A stretch of DNA of 64,000 bases from CAVXFS01 sp963761115 (GTDB lineage Bacteria > Pseudomonadota > Gammaproteobacteria > Burkholderiales > Gallionellaceae). Each line of letters begins with the position of its first letter. The first letter of the stretch is position 1. The stretch lies in assembly GCA_963761115.1 (NCBI GenBank), contig CAVXFS010000005.1, positions 806,001-870,000 on the forward strand, written 5' to 3'. Shown piece after piece: positions 18,791 to 27,976 of this stretch. The position numbers were made by a program, and so were the translations under genes. The notes under the pieces were generated by a model that worked only from the letters and a program-made list of their open reading frames with translations, did no database searches and had not been told where the DNA came from.

Positions 18791-19261
18791 ATGAAACGTT
18801 ACGATGACCTGGTTGCCGACGCGCTCACGCGCGTCAAGGAGATCATGCCGTGGGATCTGAACAAACGGCTCGCAGCGGGCGAAGCACCCATGCTGCTCGA
18901 TGTACGCGAACCGGCAGAGTTTGCCGCCCTGCGTATCCCCGGTTCGATCAATGTGCCGCGCGGCGTACTGGAGCAGTCATGCGAGTGGGATTACGACGAA
19001 ACCGTGCCGCAACTGGTCGCCGACCGCGAGCAGGAGATCGTGCTGGTCTGCCGCTCGGGCAAGCGTTCGGCGCTTGCCGCTGACGTGATGTTGCTGATGG
19101 GCTACCGCAACGTTTGCTCGCTCGGGACCGGCGTGCGCGGCTGGAATGATTTCGAGCAGCCGTTGGTGGATGACGCGGGCAACGCGGTGGATGGCGATGC
19201 GGCGGAACAACAACTAGCACCGCGTTTGCGCCCGGAGCAGCTCAAACCCAGGACCTCATGA
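18791..19261 (+). CDS. rhodanese-like domain protein
   Basis: A 156-residue cytoplasmic protein with one rhodanese domain: LLDVREPAEFAALRIPGS, then the active-site loop VCRSGKRSALAA with the sulphur-carrying Cys (about residue 86), and GVRGWNDFEQP. Such proteins carry persulphide sulphur between partners. GGAGAAAC precedes the ATG. It is the last gene before a terminator, 38 bases after rlmD, and may be co-transcribed with it. Confidence 0.9.
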   Translation: MKRYDDLVADALTRVKEIMPWDLNKRLAAGEAPMLLDVREPAEFAALRIPGSINVPRGVLEQSCEWDYDETVPQLVADREQEIVLVCRSGKRSALAADVMLLMGYRNVCSLGTGVRGWNDFEQPLVDDAGNAVDGDAAEQQLAPRLRPEQLKPRTS

Positions 19262-19274
19262 GCAGCAGGCAAAA

Positions 19275-19306
19275 TAAAAGGCGGCCAGATTGGCCGCCTT
19301 CTTCTT
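19275..19306. terminator. bidirectional rho-independent terminator
   Basis: GGCGGCCA, loop GAT, TGGCCGCC, flanked by AAAATAAAA on one side and TTCTTCTT on the other. It lies between the convergent rhodanese and Bax-inhibitor-1 genes and should stop both. Confidence 0.9.
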
Positions 19307-19320
19307 GCAGAAATAAAACC

Positions 19321-20010
19321 TTAATCCCGGTCGCCGCTGAACGCCATCAGCAGGCTGAGCAGGTTGATGAACAGGTTGTAGATGTCCAGGTACAGGCTCA
19401 GCGTCGCCATCACGTAGTTGGTTTCCCCGCCGTTCACGATGCGACTGACGTCGAACAGGATGTAGGCGGAGAAGATCATCACGGCGATCGCGGAGATGGT
19501 CAGCGCCAGTGCGGGCAACTGGAAGAACATGTTGGCCAGCGAGGCGACGATCAACAGGATCAGTCCGATGAACAGGAACTTGCCCATGAAGCCGAAATCC
19601 CTCTTGGTAACGGTGGCGATAGTGGCCAGCGAGAAAAAGATGATACCGGTGCCGCCTGCGGCCAGCCCGATCAATGTCGCGCCGTTCTTCAGGTGCAGGG
19701 CGACCTGCAGGATGGGCCCCAGAAAGATACCGGCCAGGAGCGTGAAACCAAGCAGCGCGACCACACCCCAGACGCTGTTGCGCAGGGCGGTGACGCCGAA
19801 CATCGCACCCATCATCGCGCCGAACATCAGCAGCGAGAACATCACCGGATGCTGCGCCATGAAGGCGAAGTTGATACTGGTGCCGATGAACGCGCCGATC
19901 ACGGTCGGGATCATGGTCAGCGACAGCATCATGTAGGTGTTGCGCAATACCTTGTTCTGCTCAAGCGCGAGCGAGCCGGACGGGGTTGCGGGAAGGTAAT
20001 TCGATTGCAT
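19321..20010 (-). CDS. Bax inhibitor-1/YccA family membrane protein
   Basis: A 229-residue protein with seven hydrophobic helices, matching the BI-1/TMBIM family (YccA, YbhL). Family features are LRNTYMMLSLTMIPTVIGA at the first helix, a MFSAYILFDVSRIVNGG segment carrying the conserved Asp, and NLFINLLSLL before the C-terminus. E. coli YccA inhibits FtsH proteolysis under secretion stress; the role here is inferred. The ATG at 20010 has GGAGAAAAGC in front; upstream in-frame codons lack family residues and fall in the promoter region. Confidence 0.93.
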   Translation of the reverse strand: MQSNYLPATPSGSLALEQNKVLRNTYMMLSLTMIPTVIGAFIGTSINFAFMAQHPVMFSLLMFGAMMGAMFGVTALRNSVWGVVALLGFTLLAGIFLGPILQVALHLKNGATLIGLAAGGTGIIFFSLATIATVTKRDFGFMGKFLFIGLILLIVASLANMFFQLPALALTISAIAVMIFSAYILFDVSRIVNGGETNYVMATLSLYLDIYNLFINLLSLLMAFSGDRD

Positions 20011-20293
20011 GCTTTTCTCCAGATGAATTAACAACGACACGCCTAAGACTACAGAATAGGGGTAAAAGTTGCAATCGATGTTGCAAAACATTTGTTCATC
20101 AAGGTTATACTTGTCATATAAAGCCAAATATTTAATTAAAAATCAGAAATGCATGGATCGTCCCGTTCATTCAGGCATCTTTCCTTCGGTGGTGACGGTC
20201 ATGTTTTCTGGCTGGCCATAGGAGTGACGAATCGGATTACTGCATGCCGAGGTGGTCATGCAAATGACATTTCGGTTATCATGGCGCCCCTTC

Positions 20294-20383
20294 GGAAGCT
20301 TGGCAGAGCGGTTGAATGCACCGGTCTTGAAAACCGGCAACGACGCAAGTCGTTCGTGAGTTCGAATCTCACAGCTTCCGCCA
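20294..20383 (+). tRNA. tRNA-Ser (anticodon UGA), CCA encoded
   Basis: The acceptor arms GGAAGCT (20294-20300) and AGCTTCC (20373-20379) pair fully, with discriminator G and encoded CCA. The anticodon loop CTTGAAA gives UGA, reading UCA. A long variable arm (CAACGACGCAAGTCGTTCG) identifies the serine class, and the T-arm is GAGTTCGAATCTC. Its 3' end is duplicated at 31872-31893, marking it as the integration site of the island that follows. Confidence 0.97.
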
Positions 20384-20392
20384 GAACACGTT
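20370..20392. other. attL: island attachment site at the tRNA-Ser 3' end
   Basis: CACAGCTTCCGCCAGAACAC plus GTT spans the end of the tRNA gene and the next 9 bases. The same sequence, one T short, lies at 31872-31893; the last 16 bases (TCCGCCAGAACACGTT) are identical. The integrase gene starts 175 bases downstream, the usual position. Confidence 0.85.
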
Positions 20393-20424
20393 CTTAATCG
20401 TCTAATAGTCTCAGGTAATCTCTT

Positions 20425-20460
20425 AAACCCGCACTGCATATAGCTTTAGCGGGTTTTTTG
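20425..20460 (+). terminator. rho-independent terminator downstream of tRNA-Ser
   Basis: AAACCCGC and GCGGGTTT pair around a 16-base loop, followed by a T run (GGGTTTTTTG). It probably ends the tRNA-Ser transcript; it lies just inside the island. Confidence 0.75.
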
Positions 20461-20566
20461 TTGCCCAGGCGGTATCAGCCAATCTCATTAAAGCTTGCAT
20501 TATTTGTAGGAATAAATCAGACTTATACCGACACAAAAAGTGGTTTATACCTACAGGGGGTGAATC

Positions 20567-21337
20567 ATGGCACTAACAGAACTTGAGATTAAGAAGGCAA
20601 AGCCAACGGATAAGCACAAAAAACTATTTGACGGTGGCGGCTTGTACTTGATGGTGCATACAAACGGAAGCAAGTATTGGCGAATGGATTATCGCTTCAA
20701 TGGCAAACAAAAAACCTTATCACTAGGCGTATATCCAGACGTAAGACTGGCTGAAGCGCGGGAACGGCGCGAACAGGCGCGCAAGCTACTGGCCAACGGT
20801 GGTGACCCAAGCGCAATCAAGCAAGCAGCAAAGCAGGCACAACAAAAAATATCGCAGGTTGCGGCTGACAATTTCAGAAACCTTGCCACTGAGTTTCACA
20901 AAGTTAAATCCCCGATGTGGACACCCGGACACGCCAAGCAGTGGATGGCCAACCTGGAAAAATATGCCATGCCTTCCATCGGCAATCGCCCGATTACTGA
21001 CATTGAGCCGATGGACATTATCCAGATCATGCGCGGCATGGAGGCGTTAGGCATCCATGAAACACGGGATCGGTTGCTGCAAACCGTCGGTGCAGTGTTC
21101 AAGTATGCGATGGCAACAGGTCGCGCAAAGCACAACCCGGCGGATATTCGTATCGCACTAGCTGAACGCCCAAAGGTGGAACACTTCCCCTGCATAACCA
21201 CGGCGGAAATTCCTGCATTCCTGCGAACTGTGTCGGCATATCAAAACAAGGACAAGGTTTCTCCGATTGCCATAACTGCATTCCGCCTGTTGATGCTGAC
21301 GGCGATACGCATCGACAAGGAAGAGAAACGGGCGTGA
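20567..21337 (+). pseudogene. tyrosine-type integrase, catalytic domain missing
   Basis: The N-terminal 250 or so residues are a typical P4-type integrase: DUF4102 arm-binding domain (LTELEIKKAKP, FDGGGLYLMV, YPDVRLAEARERR) and SAM-like core-binding domain (RPITDIEPMDIIQIMRGME). The protein stops at LLMLTAIRIDKEEKRA, where the catalytic Arg of the recombinase domain should begin. The remaining Arg, His and Tyr residues are absent and I see no continuation in other frames. A normal member has about 400 residues. It stands next to attL, so it was the island's own integrase, now inactive. Confidence 0.9.
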
Positions 21338-21544
21338 ACCTGTTTTTGCACATCACGCCATAGTCTGCTTGGGTATCTGCATGGGCGCCGACATTCATAC
21401 TGGGAAACCAGATAATCAGCAGAGGAATATTTGTAGTAAGAGTAAGCAAGCAGTGAGTCTAAACAATAATCTATGACGGGAGCACCAGGAAGGTGTCTGA
21501 TTTATTTTGTGAAATGTCCAGACAAGCAATCAAAGGGAATAAAC

Positions 21545-21793
21545 ATGTTGCGAAATATTACATTGCTCACTGTTCTATTTTTTCTTGCCGCCTGCAATAC
21601 CGTTGAAGCTCGCAACTCAGTGCTTACGACTGGTAGCTGCTGCCAGAGGGCTATAAGTTGAAACAATCGACGAAACAACTCGAACGTGTCTGCGCTTAAA
21701 GGGAAAACCATTGCTCTGGTGACCTCGACCAATTTCAACAACTATCTAAAGGATTGGCAGGATCATTATGAAAAAGGTATCCAACAAAAATAA
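21545..21793 (+). pseudogene. small lipoprotein gene in broken frames
   Basis: The start encodes a signal sequence with lipobox (LLTVLFFLAACNTVEA). The frame stops at 21661, but plausible coding continues in neighbouring frames as LPEGYKLKQSTKQLERV and then SALKGKTIALVTSTNFNNY up to a TAA at 21791. This looks like one protein of about 80 residues with two one-base shifts. No family recognised. AAGGGAATAAAC precedes the ATG. Confidence 0.4.
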
Positions 21794-21941
21794 TGGCACA
21801 ACCGGAGCCGTTTTGGGCACACTTTTATTGGCCATGGTCAATCCAACGGGAGCCGCCAACTTTGCTCAATCCTACTCTTCCGGGAGGGAAATGGCTAAGC
21901 AAGGCGAGCCCGGAGTTCTGCCAAGCCTCGGATCCGCGTAA
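21768..21941 (+). CDS. possible small membrane or exported protein
   Basis: A 57-residue frame starting MKKVSNKNNGTTGAVLGTLL with one hydrophobic segment (VLGTLLLAMV). It overlaps the end of the preceding broken frame. No clear ribosome binding site. It lies in a decayed part of the island and could be a remnant; I do not recognise it. Confidence 0.25.
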   Translation: MKKVSNKNNGTTGAVLGTLLLAMVNPTGAANFAQSYSSGREMAKQGEPGVLPSLGSA

Positions 21942-22493
21942 TGTTGTGGATCGCGTAATAGCCGCCGTTACAACTCATATTTCAAGGAGGTAAAGCCAGC
22001 CGCGGACTTCGCTGAAGCGAGAGACTTGAATGCCGATTAACATTCTGCTTGTGGATTACTACTGCCTCCTTTAACCAAAATGGGAATGTGTACATGGCAC
22101 GCGAGGCGGCCTTCCCACTTGCTTGATGGTTCATTGAATTCACCTATTTGACTCGGAAGGAAAGGCCGATGTAGATCGTGAAGGCGGCTTGTTGTCTAAG
22201 GTGCGCAAGGGGCGTAATTGATGGGACTATCCGCACCATGGCTAAGGGACTTGATATCACGACCAACCATATGATTGGCGGATTTCTGGATAAAAGCTTG
22301 GGCATGAATGCCCCCTTATGACAATTATCCGACTCATTATTTAACGTTTAGCGGATTGAGTTGGGCTTCATACCAATAGGTTTAGAGAAGCTGTTAGCTC
22401 CCCATATATTGAATCTATTTCTGAGGGACGCAATGGTGACCGCAATTTGCAGATATCAGTTTGCAAACATCCCTTTCTAGTGGAGGAAACAAC
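21942..22493. other. island stretch without an intact gene
   Basis: Short coding-like pieces appear, for example TIRTMAKGLDITTNHM near 22230, but none has both a start and a family signature, and stops interrupt all frames. It is best read as decayed coding sequence. No repeat, RNA or terminator stands out. Confidence 0.5.
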
Positions 22494-23873
22494 ATGGTTA
22501 CGTCATATTTTGCGCAAGATAGAAAGCCAAGTCTATCTAATTGCATGGTTAAGGCAATTATAACTATATTGTTACTGCTAACGACGACACTATACTTCAT
22601 GCAAAACCCTGCTAATTGTGACGACGATCTAACTGAAGATCAACGTACGCAACTGGAATTTTGTTCAGCACATGTAGTCTGTAACGGCTTAGTCCAGCTT
22701 TTGTATAGTTGCATTAAGCTGAAAAGTTTTTTGTCTCACCTTGGGGAACAGACAGTTCAGCTAGTTTGACGGATCAGCAAGTTGAAGATGCGCTGGAAGA
22801 AGAGGGAGTTCCACCATCCCGGCAATTTCTCGCCATATTGCACGACTGATTTTGATGCATCGCCAAATGTGTTGAAAACCTCTCAGGCGGAACTGAAAGA
22901 CACCCCAGCGCTCAAAGAACAGGCGGATGAAATTTCTGCAACACCTGACAGATATGTATATTGGTATCTCGAAGTCCTGAACAATCAGGACTTGTGATAG
23001 CCAAGCAAAGCCTTGGCACCTGCGAACAAGCCACCAGTGAGACCTCCACTTACTCATACGCAGAGGCTGAACAGTTCTGCGAACACACTAAATCTGCCAT
23101 CGCATTGTGTATTCGCCAAAAAGAAGATTACGACTTAGAGCGTGCCAAGTTGCAACGTTTGGTTGACAGCGGAGAGCTAACAAACACGGTTTACCAGAGA
23201 TTGGCAAGCAAGTTAGTTCCTGAATGTGAGACAACGTTACCTTCTGGCGGCAAAACTCCCGACGAAGCCTTGGCTGATTACCAGAGGATACGGAGCAATA
23301 CAGACAAATCTGAGGAGATAACGAAAGAAAAGGCGCAAGAGATGACTGATCCCTGCACTGCGGCCAAATATGATCCTGATCATGCTGCAGATTATGCCCA
23401 AGCATGCAAGCAAATGAAACAAGCCCAAAAACAGGAAGAAATCTTGCGAGAATCTACGGATGAAGCCGCTAACGGCAGCAAAGAAGACGGCCAGCATGTT
23501 ACTGGCGTTGATTCTGGCAATAAAAAAACCAACACTGAAAATAGCGAAGATCAAAAAGACGATGGGCTTATTTCACTCCCGCGCCGGGGTAATTCGGACG
23601 GGAAGCAACTGCTCAGTGACTCGCTAAATTCCATTGCGGACGAAAAACAAGCGCGTGAAAGTGAGGAGCGTGCAACGCCAAGACCGTGAGCGTCGCGAAC
23701 AACAGCAGGCGAACCTAGCCTCGTCTTCGTCAAGTTATTCCAATGGTTCAACTGAAGGAAGAAGCACCCAAGGAAATCACAGGAAAAACGAAATATGCAA
23801 GACAAATTTCAAAAATGCATTCGTGAAATTCCGGCAAGCAGAAAGTTGTAATTGTCATTTTCGTCCAAAATAA
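22494..23873 (+). pseudogene. cysteine-containing membrane or exported protein of unknown family, several frameshifts
   Basis: TGGAGGAAACAAC precedes the ATG. The first frame has a hydrophobic helix (AIITILLLLTTTLYF). Coding character then passes through adjacent frames: FFVSPWGTDSSASLTDQQ, FSPYCTTDFDASPNVLK, the long frame 22961-23689 with repeated Cys and charged helices, and finally RQRQDRERREQQQ to a stop at 23873. Around four single-base shifts would join these into one protein of roughly 450 residues. The last shift is near 23671, where CGTGCAACGCC has one base too many. Whether this is decay or the same data error seen in core genes cannot be told here. Confidence 0.45.
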
Positions 23874-24003
23874 TTCACATTATTATGAGTTTTCTTTTTT
23901 ATATCATTTATTACCGATGGTAGATCAGATTATGGACGGCAATGGACCTGATCATTTCAAGGCGCACTGATTTGACCCTGGATATTGGAGTCGTTCAATC
24001 GAG

Positions 24004-24309
24004 ATGATTTGGAAAGAGATTGTTGGTGATGACCCTGGTAATATAGATGGGTTTGCTGGTTTACTTCAATGGGCGGACTCGTCCGACATAGATGCCATTT
24101 CCAGGATAGAGTTACAGAATTCAGATATTTTAGAAAAACGAGCTATGGAATTTCACAGAGTAAGTCAGAAAAATTCTGATAATAGCACAATAGCTCTAAT
24201 CATGACGCTCAAAGCTGGATTGCACCGTCTACGTGGTTGTTTAGCTAGTAAAGATGGCGCGCCTTCAGTACAAGTGGAGTTTTTGCTGTCAGGGCCGTAT
24301 GCATATTGA
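24004..24309 (+). CDS. hypothetical protein
   Basis: A 101-residue soluble frame beginning MIWKEIVGDDPGNIDGFAGL and ending in LLSGPYAY. Leu/Ile-rich helices and no recognised motif. No strong ribosome binding site. It lies in the AT-rich part of the island just left of the insertion sequence. Confidence 0.35.
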   Translation: MIWKEIVGDDPGNIDGFAGLLQWADSSDIDAISRIELQNSDILEKRAMEFHRVSQKNSDNSTIALIMTLKAGLHRLRGCLASKDGAPSVQVEFLLSGPYAY

Positions 24310-24392
24310 CATCCGTGAAATAAGGTATCTGATTTATTTTCCGACCACAGCAGGCGCCAACCTGATATTCGCGACAGTCCGATTGCGAATAC

Positions 24393-24565
24393 TTACCTGA
24401 CCCGCCTCAGCAGCTTCCGCTCCAGATCATCCGATGCATCTATTGATGCCACCATGTCTTTGGCGGCGTTCATCAGCCGGTTGAGGTCGCGGAGGGGAAT
24501 GTCACTGGCGTTCTGGAATACGATCATCGAGTTGAAATCAATGTTCGAACCATTCAGGTGCTGCA
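24393..24565 (-). pseudogene. C-terminal gene fragment cut by the insertion sequence
   Basis: On the minus strand an open frame runs out of the IS left end and finishes at a TAA (24393-24395). It encodes LQHLNGSNIDFNSMIVFQ and then DIPLRDLNRLMNAAKDMVAS with a charged C-terminus. It has no start of its own. Removing the 1311-bp IS (divisible by three) places it in the same frame as the fragment at 25887-26063, with one TGA in between. Confidence 0.45.
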
Positions 24566-25876
24566 GAATCAATAGGGTCAGACTCACTGCTGTCCCACAA
24601 GTAGCAAATAGAAATGGCCTGAATTTCCGAAGGAATTTACAATGGATGTACCACCAAACACTGTAAAACCAAGGAGATTCAAGCCATGGCACATCATAAT
24701 ACGATTTTTGCGCAACTGCTTAAATTCCTGCCGAGACATGAATTCGAACAGCTTGCCAAACAGCACCACCAAGGCGGTGCATTGCGAACAACCAGTCGTT
24801 GGTCCCAGTTCGTTGCGCTGATGGTCGGGCAATTGGCCGGGCGGCAAAGTTTGCGAGATATCGAGTCCAATATGAAAGTACAGGCTCAACGGCTCTATCA
24901 TTTGGGTGCGCAGGCAATCGCGCGCTCGAGCCTATCTCGACTCAATGAGCAGCAGCCCTATAGTCTCTACGAAGCTTTGTTCGCCAAGCTCTATGCGCGC
25001 TGCCACAATCGGGCGCCCCAACATGGTTTTCGTTTCAAGAACCCGCTCTACTCACTTGATGCATCGCTGATCGACCTGTCATTGCAAGTGTTTCCCTGGG
25101 CACACTATGCGCAGGGAAAGGCGGCGATGAAATTACATTTTGGCCTGGATCATGCCGGCTTTCTACCGGCATTCGCTACCATTACTGAAGGTATAACTGC
25201 GGATATAGAAATCGGCAGGGCGTTGCGATTTGCCAAAGGTAGCGTGGTCGTATTCGACAAAGGGTACGTGGACTATCGCTGGTTCAGGCAATTGAACCAG
25301 AACGGTATTTTCTTTGTGACACGTATTCGCAAGAACGCCATCTGGCAAGTGATCGAGCGACGAGAAGTAGACCGCCGCACGGGGCTGACGTCTGACCAGA
25401 CGATCGAGCTCACTGGGGTCAAGCCAATGAAGCTTGGTTTGCCTCCATTACGGCGCATCGGTTACCGCGATCCAGAAACGGGTAAGCACTATGAGTTCCT
25501 TACCAATCATTTTGGTTTCAGCGCGAAGACGATTGCTGAGATATATAAGCAGCGCTGGCAGGTTGAATTGTTTTTCAAATGGATTAAGCAGAATTTAAAG
25601 ATCAAAAGCTTTATTGGTCAAAGCAAGAATGCAGTCCTGACGCAAATCTGGATTGCGCTATGCATGTATTTGCTACTGGCCTTCATCAAGTTCAGCGCCA
25701 AACTCGGCTGGTCGATGCAAGCCATGCTGCGCTTACTACAACTGAATTTGTTTATGCGCCGCGATTTGATTGGGCTGTTACGAGGTGATCCACCTGAGCG
25801 ATATCCTCTCGCAGATCGGCAATTATGTTTGATTTGAAATTCTGTGGGACAGCAGTGAGTCTGACTCCGTTGATTC
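24566..25876 (+). mobile_element. IS4-family-like insertion sequence
   Basis: A 1311-bp element with terminal inverted repeats of about 34 bp: GAATCAATAGGGTCAGACTC and onward at 24566-24599, matched by the inverse of 25843-25876 with about 3 mismatches (shared core GTCAGACTCACTGCTGTCCC). It carries one transposase gene. No clear target-site duplication is visible in the flanks, which suggests rearrangement after insertion. Confidence 0.85.
24686..25837 (+). CDS. IS4-family transposase
   Basis: A 383-residue DDE transposase, full length. An N-terminal DUF4372-like region (FAQLLKFLPRHEFEQL, TTSRWSQFVALMVGQL) precedes the catalytic core: first Asp in LYSLDASLIDLSL, second in VVFDKGYVDY, and Glu in the Y-2-R-3-E-6-K signature YKQRWQVELFFKWIKQ. 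It catalyses cut-and-paste transposition of the surrounding element. The frame is intact, so the copy could be active. Confidence 0.93.
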   Translation: MAHHNTIFAQLLKFLPRHEFEQLAKQHHQGGALRTTSRWSQFVALMVGQLAGRQSLRDIESNMKVQAQRLYHLGAQAIARSSLSRLNEQQPYSLYEALFAKLYARCHNRAPQHGFRFKNPLYSLDASLIDLSLQVFPWAHYAQGKAAMKLHFGLDHAGFLPAFATITEGITADIEIGRALRFAKGSVVVFDKGYVDYRWFRQLNQNGIFFVTRIRKNAIWQVIERREVDRRTGLTSDQTIELTGVKPMKLGLPPLRRIGYRDPETGKHYEFLTNHFGFSAKTIAEIYKQRWQVELFFKWIKQNLKIKSFIGQSKNAVLTQIWIALCMYLLLAFIKFSAKLGWSMQAMLRLLQLNLFMRRDLIGLLRGDPPERYPLADRQLCLI

Positions 25877-25886
25877 AATTTGGCAA

Positions 25887-26063
25887 TCAAGCTTCCAATT
25901 TTGGATTCATTTCGATTAGATGTTGAGCCACAATGTCTGCGTCCAAATCAGACCAAGTGTGGTTGTTTTTAAGCAAGTCATCAACACCAGCTCTGATTTG
26001 AGCGTAGCTCGGTTTCTTAATATATTCGTCAACCGCATGGCCGAGGAATTGGTCTCGGCTTGC
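25887..26063 (-). pseudogene. gene fragment on the other side of the insertion sequence
   Basis: A minus-strand open stretch encoding GHAVDEYIKKPSYAQIRAGV and then SDLDADIVAQHLIEMNPKLE before a TGA at 25887-25889. No start codon in frame. It abuts the truncated LuxR gene, so its 5' part has been lost. It probably belonged to the same gene as the fragment left of the IS. No family recognised. Confidence 0.35.
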
Positions 26064-26072
26064 GGCGGCATT

Positions 26073-26570
26073 ATGAATTTTTCACTATCCGGCCTGATCT
26101 TGAATCAGCCCGGCGCTGCAGATCTGCGCCGCATGGTGGCGGAAGCGGCAGCAACCACCGCAGGCAAGGGATCGTCCAGCGGGGGGAACATGCGCATTGA
26201 GTGCCGTGATGGATCCTGTTTGCAGTTTTATATAACGCCTTTGTCGCGGCGGCGCATTGAGTTTGTTCGTAGCGCGCCTTCTGCCTGCGCAGCGATTTTC
26301 ATCTCCCGGCCAGGCAGTTTGCAATTGTCCTGGCGCAAGGTCGCGCTCTACCACGGCCTGACCCAGGCGGAGGCAAAACTCGCTATCCAGCTGGCCAACG
26401 GAAAAAGCCTGGAAGAATCCGCCGAATCCCTGCACGTCTCCATTCATACTGTGCGCACTCACCTTAAATCGATCTTCTCCAAAACCGGCGCCAAGCGCCA
26501 GTCCGAACTGGTGGCGCAACTGCTGCAAGGGGTGCTGGCGCAATGTCATGACGGAGAACACGAGTCATGA
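26073..26570 (+). pseudogene. LuxR-type HTH regulator, 5'-truncated
   Basis: The C-terminal half of a LuxR-family regulator. The DNA-binding domain is complete (LTQAEAKLAIQLANGKSLEE, then HVSIHTVRTHLKSIFSKTGA). The upstream part matches only the second half of the PAS-like sensor region usual in these roughly 380-residue regulators. The frame is open to 25920 but that extension is unrelated and overlaps a minus-strand fragment, so the real gene was cut near 26070. Its stop overlaps the hydrolase start by ATGA, a pairing often seen for this type. It may still bind DNA but has lost its input domain. Confidence 0.7.
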
Positions 26571-27413
26571 GCCATTCCCTGATTTTGCCCGATGGGCGCA
26601 AGCTGAGTTTTGCGGAATACGGTGCCGCAGATGGCAGGCCGGTGTTGTTCTGCCATGGAGCGCCTGGCTCGCGCTGGCAGGTGCTGCCGGGCATGGCGGA
26701 AATTGCCGAAAATCAGGGGCTGCATCTGATTGTCCCGGAGCGGCCTGGATATGGCCTGTCTGATGCTCTACCGGGACGCACCCTGACCGACTGGGCCGGG
26801 GATGCGGCCGCATTGATGGATTATCTCGGTATACCGCAGTTCGGCGTGCTGGGTTATTCCCTGGGCGGCGCGTATGCGCTGGCTTGCGCAAGTGCCCTGC
26901 CGGAGCGGGTGAGCGGTGTCACACTGGGGGCAAGCATGGCGCCAAATATTTTTACGCCGGAGGTGGCGGATGTGATGCTTCCATTGACGACACAGACATT
27001 GACCGCCGCGCGCGATGCGCCGGAAGCGCTGGCGCAATCTCTGGGTGCTTACGCAGCCAATCCCGGTCAACTGCTGGATACGATAGCCGCATCGCTGCCG
27101 GCCACGGATCAGGCAGTCCTGGTAAATTCCGAAGTCAGGAATGGCTATCTGCGCGATTTCGAGGAAACCTTGCGCAACTGCGAGCACTCGATCGTAAGGG
27201 ATTTTTGTGCTCGTAATCCGCGACTGGGGATTCCCGCTGGAAAGTATCGAGACCGGCGTATCGCTATGGCATGGGCGCAATGACGTCAACGTGCCGCCCG
27301 CGATGTCGGAATACCTGGCACAGCGGTTGCCAACCAGCCGGTTGCACATGGTTCCGGATGCGGGGCATTTTTTCCTGTTTTCACATTGGACAGAAATTCT
27401 CGAAGACGTGTGA
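26567..27413 (+). CDS. alpha/beta hydrolase, one-base frameshift
   Basis: Alpha/beta-hydrolase fold protein. The oxyanion segment is FCHGAPGSRWQ, the nucleophile elbow is GYSLGG (Ser near residue 98), a late Asp lies in HGRNDVNVPP and the catalytic His in DAGHFFLFSHW. The frame changes at a run of five T (27202-27206): with four T the text reads VRDFVLVIRDWGFPLES and joins the two halves, for 281 residues in total. Substrate unknown. It is translationally coupled to the truncated LuxR gene. Confidence 0.82.
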
Positions 27414-27427
27414 ATACTCCCGTACAG

Positions 27428-27457
27428 TAGTCTGAATGAAGCGTAGCAGAATCCGGG
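27428..27457. repeat. TAGCCTGGATGAAGCG-type repeat, copy 1
   Basis: TAGTCTGAATGAAGCGTAGC followed by AGAATCCGGG. It is the degenerate partner of the copy at 29383-29412 (TAGCCTGGATGAAGCGCAGC, then GTAATCCGGG). This motif is a widespread intergenic repeat in proteobacteria. Confidence 0.65.
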
Positions 27458-27508
27458 TCGAGGTTGATGCCAGACATTTCCAGATTTCGTCTGCGCGGCT
27501 ATGGCAAA

Positions 27509-27976
27509 TTATGCTGGGCTTCCGTAGTGGAAAGCGAGGAAATTCTTCCCGCCGACTTCAAGAGTTTCTGCCTCCCCTTCAGGCTGCAGTAACAGACATG
27601 CGTTGATTGATTGTCCATGGCTTGGCGGGACAACCAGTCTCAGCCTGGCAAGGCCTTTTCCGCGCGCGACTTTGAAAATTTCCCGCGCAATTTCTGCAAG
27701 TAGCAGCTCATGGGACAGGACTTCGGATAGTGTGACGCAGACATGACCATAATCGCGCACCGCATCTGAGTATTCCTCATCCACCAGGCTCGCAATTCCC
27801 ACCTTTTCCCCGTCCCTGTCTATCACATCAAAAAAGAACACCGGCGAGCCGGAATCCCTCATGCGCCTTATGGATACATTCTGAACTGTAAGTTCGCTCG
27901 CCTCCATATCTGGAAGAAGAGCCATTGTTTCGTTTATTTCTGGATTCCTCAGGAAATTTCCACTCATTATGGTCAT
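27509..27976 (-). CDS. hypothetical protein
   Basis: A 155-residue soluble protein. The ATG at 27976 follows AGGGGAAAACAA, a good ribosome binding site, and gives MTIMSGNFLRNPEINETMAL; the frame is open further upstream without a better start. It has a beta-strand pattern (VFFFDVIDRDGEKVGIASLV) and a helical middle (LLLAEIAREIFKVARG) that loosely recalls an acetyltransferase fold, but no acetyl-CoA loop is clear. It is inside the island between the hydrolase and toxin-antitoxin region. Confidence 0.55.
   Translation of the reverse strand: MTIMSGNFLRNPEINETMALLPDMEASELTVQNVSIRRMRDSGSPVFFFDVIDRDGEKVGIASLVDEEYSDAVRDYGHVCVTLSEVLSHELLLAEIAREIFKVARGKGLARLRLVVPPSHGQSINACLLLQPEGEAETLEVGGKNFLAFHYGSPA

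Noticed and set aside
19258..20031. 257-residue plus-strand open frame opposite the Bax-inhibitor-1 gene
   Set aside because: Very His/Gln/Asp-rich; antisense to a clear membrane protein family.
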